Origin: Beroe ovata
Taxonomy: Eukaryota; Ctenophora; Nuda; Beroida; Beroidae
Direction of reading: 5' to 3'
Length of the DNA stretch: 11,545 bases
Assembly (NCBI GenBank): GCA_946803715.1
Contig: CAMPET010000237.1
Span: 1 to 11,545, forward strand
Below, one piece after another: positions 8,189 through 11,545 of this stretch (positions within the stretch are counted from its first letter, which is position 1; every line of letters starts with the position of its first letter). Below the pieces are notes generated by a model. The model saw nothing but the letters and a program-made list of their open reading frames with translations. It did not search any database and had not been told where the DNA came from. The translations under genes were made by a program, and so were the position numbers.

Positions 8189-9340
8189 ATGGCACTACGA
8201 GGACTGAAAGTGATAGAGATGGCAGGGCTGGCCCCATCCCCATTTGCTGGTATGATACTGGCTGACAATGGGGCAGATGTAATTAGGGTAGACCCTCTAA
8301 AACCAATGATATCATCTGGCATATTAGCACGAGGAAAGAGATCAATAGCAGTGAATATAAAGAAGCCTGATGGAGTTGCCATAGTGAGGAAATTAGTGAG
8401 GGATGCAGACATTCTCATTGAACCATTTCGGCCAGGAGTTATGGAGAGGCTGGGACTAGGACCCGAAACTTTAATGGAGGAAAATAAGGGTCTGATTTAC
8501 GCAAGATTGTCGGGATATGGCCAGACAGGCTCAATGTCCCAAGCAGCAGGCCACGACATAAACTATCTCGCCATGAATGGAGTTTTATCTAAACTGGGCA
8601 GATCAACTGAAGCCCCCTTCCCCCCGGTTAACTTACTTGCTGACTTTGCTGGTGGTTCCTCGCTTTGCATAGTTGGGATACTGATGGCACTCTTCTCCAG
8701 ACACTCTACAGGCCGAGGGCAGGTGGTGGACGCATCCCTGACTGATGGAGCTGCGTATATCAGTAGTTTTCTCTTCTCCAGTCTCAACCAAATGCCCATG
8801 ATGTGGCCTGGGGATCGGGGGTGCAATGTGTTAGATTCTGGATGCCCCTATTACAATACATACAAGACTAAGGATGGAAAATTCGTGGCGGTGGGCGCTC
8901 TTGAGCCTCAGTTTTATGAGAATCTATTGAAAGGACTCGAAATTAACAGTACGAACTACCCAGACATGCCCCATCAGTTAGAAATGCCAAGATGGAGTGA
9001 GCTTTTCACTATATTCACCGAGAAATTCCAATCCAAAACCCAAAGTGAATGGGTCCAAATCTTCGAGAACACAGACGCATGTGTGAGTCCAGTTTTATCA
9101 TTTGACGAAGCTGCATCTCATCCACACAATACTGAACGTGGTATGTTCATCGATGTACCAGGCGGTATTCCCGAACCAGCCCCTTCCCCTAAATTCAGCC
9201 ATACCCCTGCCTCGCCTACTACAGAAATTCCCAAATTAGGCGAGCATACATTGCAGATCCTACAATCTCTGGGATATGACGAGGAAGTGAGCCAGACTTT
9301 GATAGACAGTAAAATTGTCAATGTACCGCCACTTGATTGA
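8189..9340 (+). CDS. AMACR: Alpha-methylacyl-CoA racemase, 383 aa
   Basis: This is a family III CoA-transferase-fold enzyme that interconverts 2R- and 2S-methylacyl-CoA in branched-chain fatty acid and bile-acid-type side-chain beta-oxidation. The start is ATG 8189, giving MALRGLKVIEMAGLAPSPF, which lines up with the animal enzyme's MAL start; the extra codons from 8180 begin with TTG and are leader. An in-frame TAA at 8138-8140 rules out an N-terminal extension in this exon. The catalytic set is intact: His122 in AGHDINYL, Asp152 in NLLADFAGG and Glu239 in VGALEPQFY, with RGKRS and EPFRPGVMERLGLGPE in the CoA-binding half. Length matches the human protein (382 aa). Oddities: no coding introns, and a C-terminus VPPLD without the peroxisomal PTS1 tripeptide seen in vertebrates (KASL ending). 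It may act in mitochondria or cytosol, or enter peroxisomes another way. No canonical AATAAA was seen on the plus strand in the 300 nt downstream. Confidence 0.97.
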   Translation: MALRGLKVIEMAGLAPSPFAGMILADNGADVIRVDPLKPMISSGILARGKRSIAVNIKKPDGVAIVRKLVRDADILIEPFRPGVMERLGLGPETLMEENKGLIYARLSGYGQTGSMSQAAGHDINYLAMNGVLSKLGRSTEAPFPPVNLLADFAGGSSLCIVGILMALFSRHSTGRGQVVDASLTDGAAYISSFLFSSLNQMPMMWPGDRGCNVLDSGCPYYNTYKTKDGKFVAVGALEPQFYENLLKGLEINSTNYPDMPHQLEMPRWSELFTIFTEKFQSKTQSEWVQIFENTDACVSPVLSFDEAASHPHNTERGMFIDVPGGIPEPAPSPKFSHTPASPTTEIPKLGEHTLQILQSLGYDEEVSQTLIDSKIVNVPPLD

Positions 9341-9428
9341 TCTCTTTGTTACTAGTGCTATTTTTATGTCACAATCTGAGTTTGTAATTGTTTTTTGATT
9401 GAAGTGTTTGTGTTTTTAAAGATGTTAA

Positions 9429-9434
9429 TTTATT
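9429..9434 (-). terminator. Canonical polyadenylation signal AATAAA on the minus strand
   Basis: Plus-strand tttatt reads AATAAA on the minus strand, 17 nt beyond the TAG at 9451-9453. It is the reason the small minus-strand ORF is kept as a candidate. Confidence 0.35.
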
Positions 9435-9450
9435 CGTTTTATAACAGCTA

Positions 9451-9606
9451 CTATAGAAGAAGTCTCTGTGACCAAACACATTCATAATTCTCTCCATGAT
9501 CATTCATTCCCAACGTACACTTCTCCCTTTGATATCTGATCGCCCTCTCCTTGTAATCCAATTTTCTAATCCCCTCCGATTCACCTAGGAAAGATCTCTC
9601 ACCCAT
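9451..9606 (-). CDS. Doubtful 51-codon ORF antisense to the AMACR 3' flank
   Basis: From ATG 9606 (MGERSFLGESEGIRKLDYKE onward) to TAG, this gives a charged, soluble peptide with two cysteines. The same frame is open upstream to 9756, where it is antisense to the signal-peptide exon of the plus-strand gene. An AATAAA lies 17 nt past the stop. It could be the last exon of a minus-strand gene, but no convincing acceptor was found, and it could equally be chance. No family is recognised. Confidence 0.2.
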   Translation of the reverse strand: MGERSFLGESEGIRKLDYKERAIRYQREKCTLGMNDHGENYECVWSQRLLL

Positions 9607-9636
9607 GTTTAAACTTGGCCGTGTTGTGTGAGAGCC

Positions 9637-11215
9637 ATGAGCCATGTGATAGAAGTGGCACTCATTGTGTTCGCGGTGGTGGCATACTCCGTGGCGGAGG
9701 CCAGTGAGGAGGGGGAGATGACGGCACTGTTGCCTGTGACGACACAGTCTGCACATCTACAGGGTATGGAAACAAGGTTTTCGGTGGGAAAGTGAAAGTT
9801 TTCATTCCAGAACACCGTCCCGATTCGGCGTAATCCGTGACTCTGCCAACTTTCACACGATTTAGTCTCGCCTACTATGTCTATATTACCCGGATAATTA
9901 ACCGAAATTTGATTTTATGCTATTACCAAGTGCATAAACATACTTCATCCTGAATAATATTACATTTTAATAGGAATCACCACTTTAGGAAATCAGACGA
10001 CTAGCGAAGCTCAGAGCAACTCTTCTGAAGCTGCTATTGATGTTGGTGCCGTCACTTGTTCGCAGCAGTGTTCTGAACAAGATCTGTCATATTGCACAGG
10101 TACCTAGACACAGATCCAGGCATACAGAGACATACAGATAGACATGAACACACACAAACACAAACATGCACGCACACACAAACACAAACATATACACGCA
10201 CAAACAAACACAAACACAGAAGCAGGCACACACTGATACCTACTAAGCATGGCCCTTATGTCGTAGGAAATGGCCACGGCAACATCAGGTGTTCTAGCAT
10301 TGAGAAATCTCCAGACGATACAAATCCCTTTATCAGAACTGTACATTAATGATTTCCAAGAACGATCGCTATTGTAGCTTTTATCAGAAATCAATTCAAG
10401 CTGAGAGTGGCTTTGTCAAATTGATATATCATGTAGTATAGCCCGAATCGCTTTCACTATGTGATGATAATATAAGGACCTACTCTATGATATAAAATAC
10501 TTCAAAGATGTCGTATGTCGACACTCGTATTCTCATGGCAGATCATAGATGATTGTCATGACGATCAATCCATGAACTGTGATTGAGTTTTCATATTCTA
10601 ATGTAGTTGTATTCAAATGTATTCATGACTAAAGACTGATGTGATCTGATGTTTTCATCCACAGAGGGCGGTATAATACAGGGTAATATACCGCTGAGTG
10701 TATTAGTGTATACTGTACAGTATACATCACATTCTTTACAATCTGTACACACGTCACACACATTACACATGCTGACATACGTTTACACAATTACACATAG
10801 AAGAGCAGAGTGTTGTGTGTAATGATATTTGAATTCGAGCATTGAGTAGAAAACATTGTGGTCATCCGGTTAGTTAAGCAGATAAATGTGCAGTCTTTAT
10901 CTCATAGACAATTGCTTGCATCAAAATCACTCATAATCAGCAACAGATCAATGAATAAGAGACCCATTTCAACCTATGACAACCCCAAGTAGTAACCATG
11001 ACAACCCCCTCTCTCGACCATCCCAACCCCAAGAAGTAACCATGACAACATCCCCAGGTTACAGCAACCCGATTGATCCGGATCTCAAACTATCAATCTC
11101 GTGTAACACACGTAACTTGGCCGGCAGAGATCGCCATGTGACAAACTACATCAGCAAAGCGATGGACGGGCACTGGCAGGACACTACCGCTATATTTCAA
11201 CAGTTACTCATGCGG
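9637..11215 (+). CDS. 5' part of a secreted or type I membrane protein gene, unrecognised
   Basis: Proposed exons are 9637-9763, 9974-10099, 10665-10682 (18-nt microexon) and 11058-11215, all phase-compatible (1, 1, 1, then 0). The ATG at 9637 is the first after an in-frame TAA. Residues 1-22 form a signal peptide (MSHVIEVALIVFAVVAYSVA, then EA) with likely cleavage before SEEGE. A Ser/Thr-rich segment with two N-glycosylation sequons (NQT, NSS) follows, then VTCSQQCSEQDLSYC and a further cysteine in LSISC. The last visible exon ends QQLLMR at a strong donor, CGG|GTAAGT. The first 143 residues contain no membrane helix besides the leader. The cysteine spacing vaguely recalls an EGF-like start but is not diagnostic. 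The microexon is optional: skipping it also keeps frame. Further exons are expected; an acceptor-like TATAG at 11536 could begin one. Confidence 0.6.
10143..10232. repeat. CA-rich microsatellite-like tract
   Basis: Imperfect ACAC/AAACAC repeats run on the plus strand inside the intron after exon 9974-10099. Open frames drawn across it on either strand are low-complexity artefacts. Confidence 0.85.
10668..10694. repeat. Hairpin enclosing the proposed microexon donor
   Basis: gcggtata (10668-10675) is perfectly complementary to tataccgc (10687-10694) with an 11-nt loop. The loop contains the proposed donor at 10683. If the microexon is real, this fold could hide its 5' splice site. Confidence 0.55.
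10707..10726. repeat. 20-bp perfect palindrome
   Basis: tgtatactgtacagtataca is its own reverse complement. It lies in the presumed last visible intron, 13 bp after the hairpin at 10668-10694. It could be a dimeric protein-binding site or a cruciform; no function is implied by neighbours. Confidence 0.8.
10968..11056. repeat. Repeated block with X-box-like sites before an exon
   Basis: gtaaccatgacaac occurs at 10992-11005 and 11036-11049, 44 bp apart, each preceded by accccaag-like sequence. A decayed third copy is near 10970 (cctatgacaac). Both full copies match GTHNYYATRRNAAC. The block ends at the acceptor of exon 11058-11215, so it may instead be a tandemly duplicated intron end. Confidence 0.7.
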
Positions 11216-11545
11216 GTAAGTGATGAGATTCGGAAATTCGTGGATTTCGGAACTAGGATACTGAATTTCTAACTCCGAAATAACTCCGAGTAATAACGGG
11301 AGTAATAACAGAAGTAATAACTCCAAGTAACTCATGGGATTTGCATCCCACGAGTTACTGCTCACTCTGTATAGCTTATACGACTTAAATTCTTGATGAA
11401 TTCTTGATGAACTCGCCGTATCCATCCGAATTCGACTTTTGAATTCATCATACCTCTCATAATAGGCATAATTATTATTATAGATCATACAGATTGTCAG
11501 AATTCTAATATCGGTTAAATAACAACGAAAATATAGGCATTAGCC
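11216..11545. other. Intronic or intergenic tail with repeats
   Basis: After the donor at 11216 no further convincing exon is seen. The stretch holds agtaataac-type short tandem units (about 11270-11330), a hairpin (11327-11358) and an 11-bp tandem duplication of aattcttgatg (11388-11398 and 11399-11409). Confidence 0.5.
11327..11358. repeat. Strong hairpin: 14-bp arms, 4-nt loop
   Basis: gtaactcatgggat (11327-11340) pairs with atcccacgagttac (11345-11358), with one mismatch, around loop ttgc. It is not followed by a T run and sits in eukaryotic intron-like DNA. It may be one end of a small inverted-repeat element. Confidence 0.7.

Noticed and set aside
8122-9321. Minus-strand frames across AMACR
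   Set aside because: They are antisense shadows of a conserved enzyme gene, without splice or leader signals.
10092-10394. Frames on both strands through the CA-rich tract
   Set aside because: They are low-complexity His/Thr or Cys/Leu/Val translations of a microsatellite.
11327-11358. Rho-independent terminator
   Set aside because: There is no T run after the stem, and the context is a spliced eukaryotic gene.

Overview
The window comes from an animal with a compact nuclear genome. Coding segments are broken by short GT-AG introns whose phases match across exons. Proposed introns run from 44 to about 950 nt, mostly 70-210. The two recognisable proteins are metazoan-type: a FAM227 (FWWh-domain) protein and alpha-methylacyl-CoA racemase. 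No bacterial operon, rRNA, tRNA or CRISPR feature was found. High gene density with short introns fits a demosponge or similar early-branching invertebrate, but this placement is an inference.

Layout: (1) Positions 65-4504, minus strand: one unrecognised gene of about 14 exons, reconstructed here by splice-phase matching, coding for a long, mostly disordered, acidic and serine-rich protein of about 760 aa. (2) Positions 4767-6335, minus: an intronless FAM227 family gene, 262 bp upstream of the first gene and in the same orientation. Its leader probably contains an intron at 6342-7063. (3) Positions 7591-7919, minus: a two-exon gene for an 80-aa secreted protein with four cysteines, missed by simple ORF calling because exon 1 is only 55 nt. 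(4) Positions 8189-9340, plus: an intronless, catalytically intact AMACR. (5) Positions 9451-9606, minus: a doubtful 51-codon ORF followed by AATAAA. (6) Positions 9637 to at least 11215, plus: the 5' part of a gene for a signal-peptide-bearing, glycosylation-site-rich, cysteine-containing protein, possibly with an 18-nt microexon. It runs past the sampled sequence or ends in exons not identified here.

Non-coding signals: several matches to the RFX X-box consensus (a cilium-gene element) occur as single sites at 2052 and 2710, in a 14-bp tandem array at 387-456, and in a repeated block at 10990-11050. FAM227 proteins have been linked to cilia, so the first gene and FAM227 may be co-expressed, but this is inference. 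Other structures are a 60-bp-period repeat at 1154-1250, an octapeptide-coding repeat at 1419-1514, a 26/27-bp repeat at 6459-6530, GC-rich patches at 6624-6903, a CA-rich tract at 10143-10232, a 20-bp perfect palindrome at 10707-10726 and a strong hairpin at 11327-11358.

All exon structures were derived by hand from splice-site and phase logic. RNA-seq is the decisive check.
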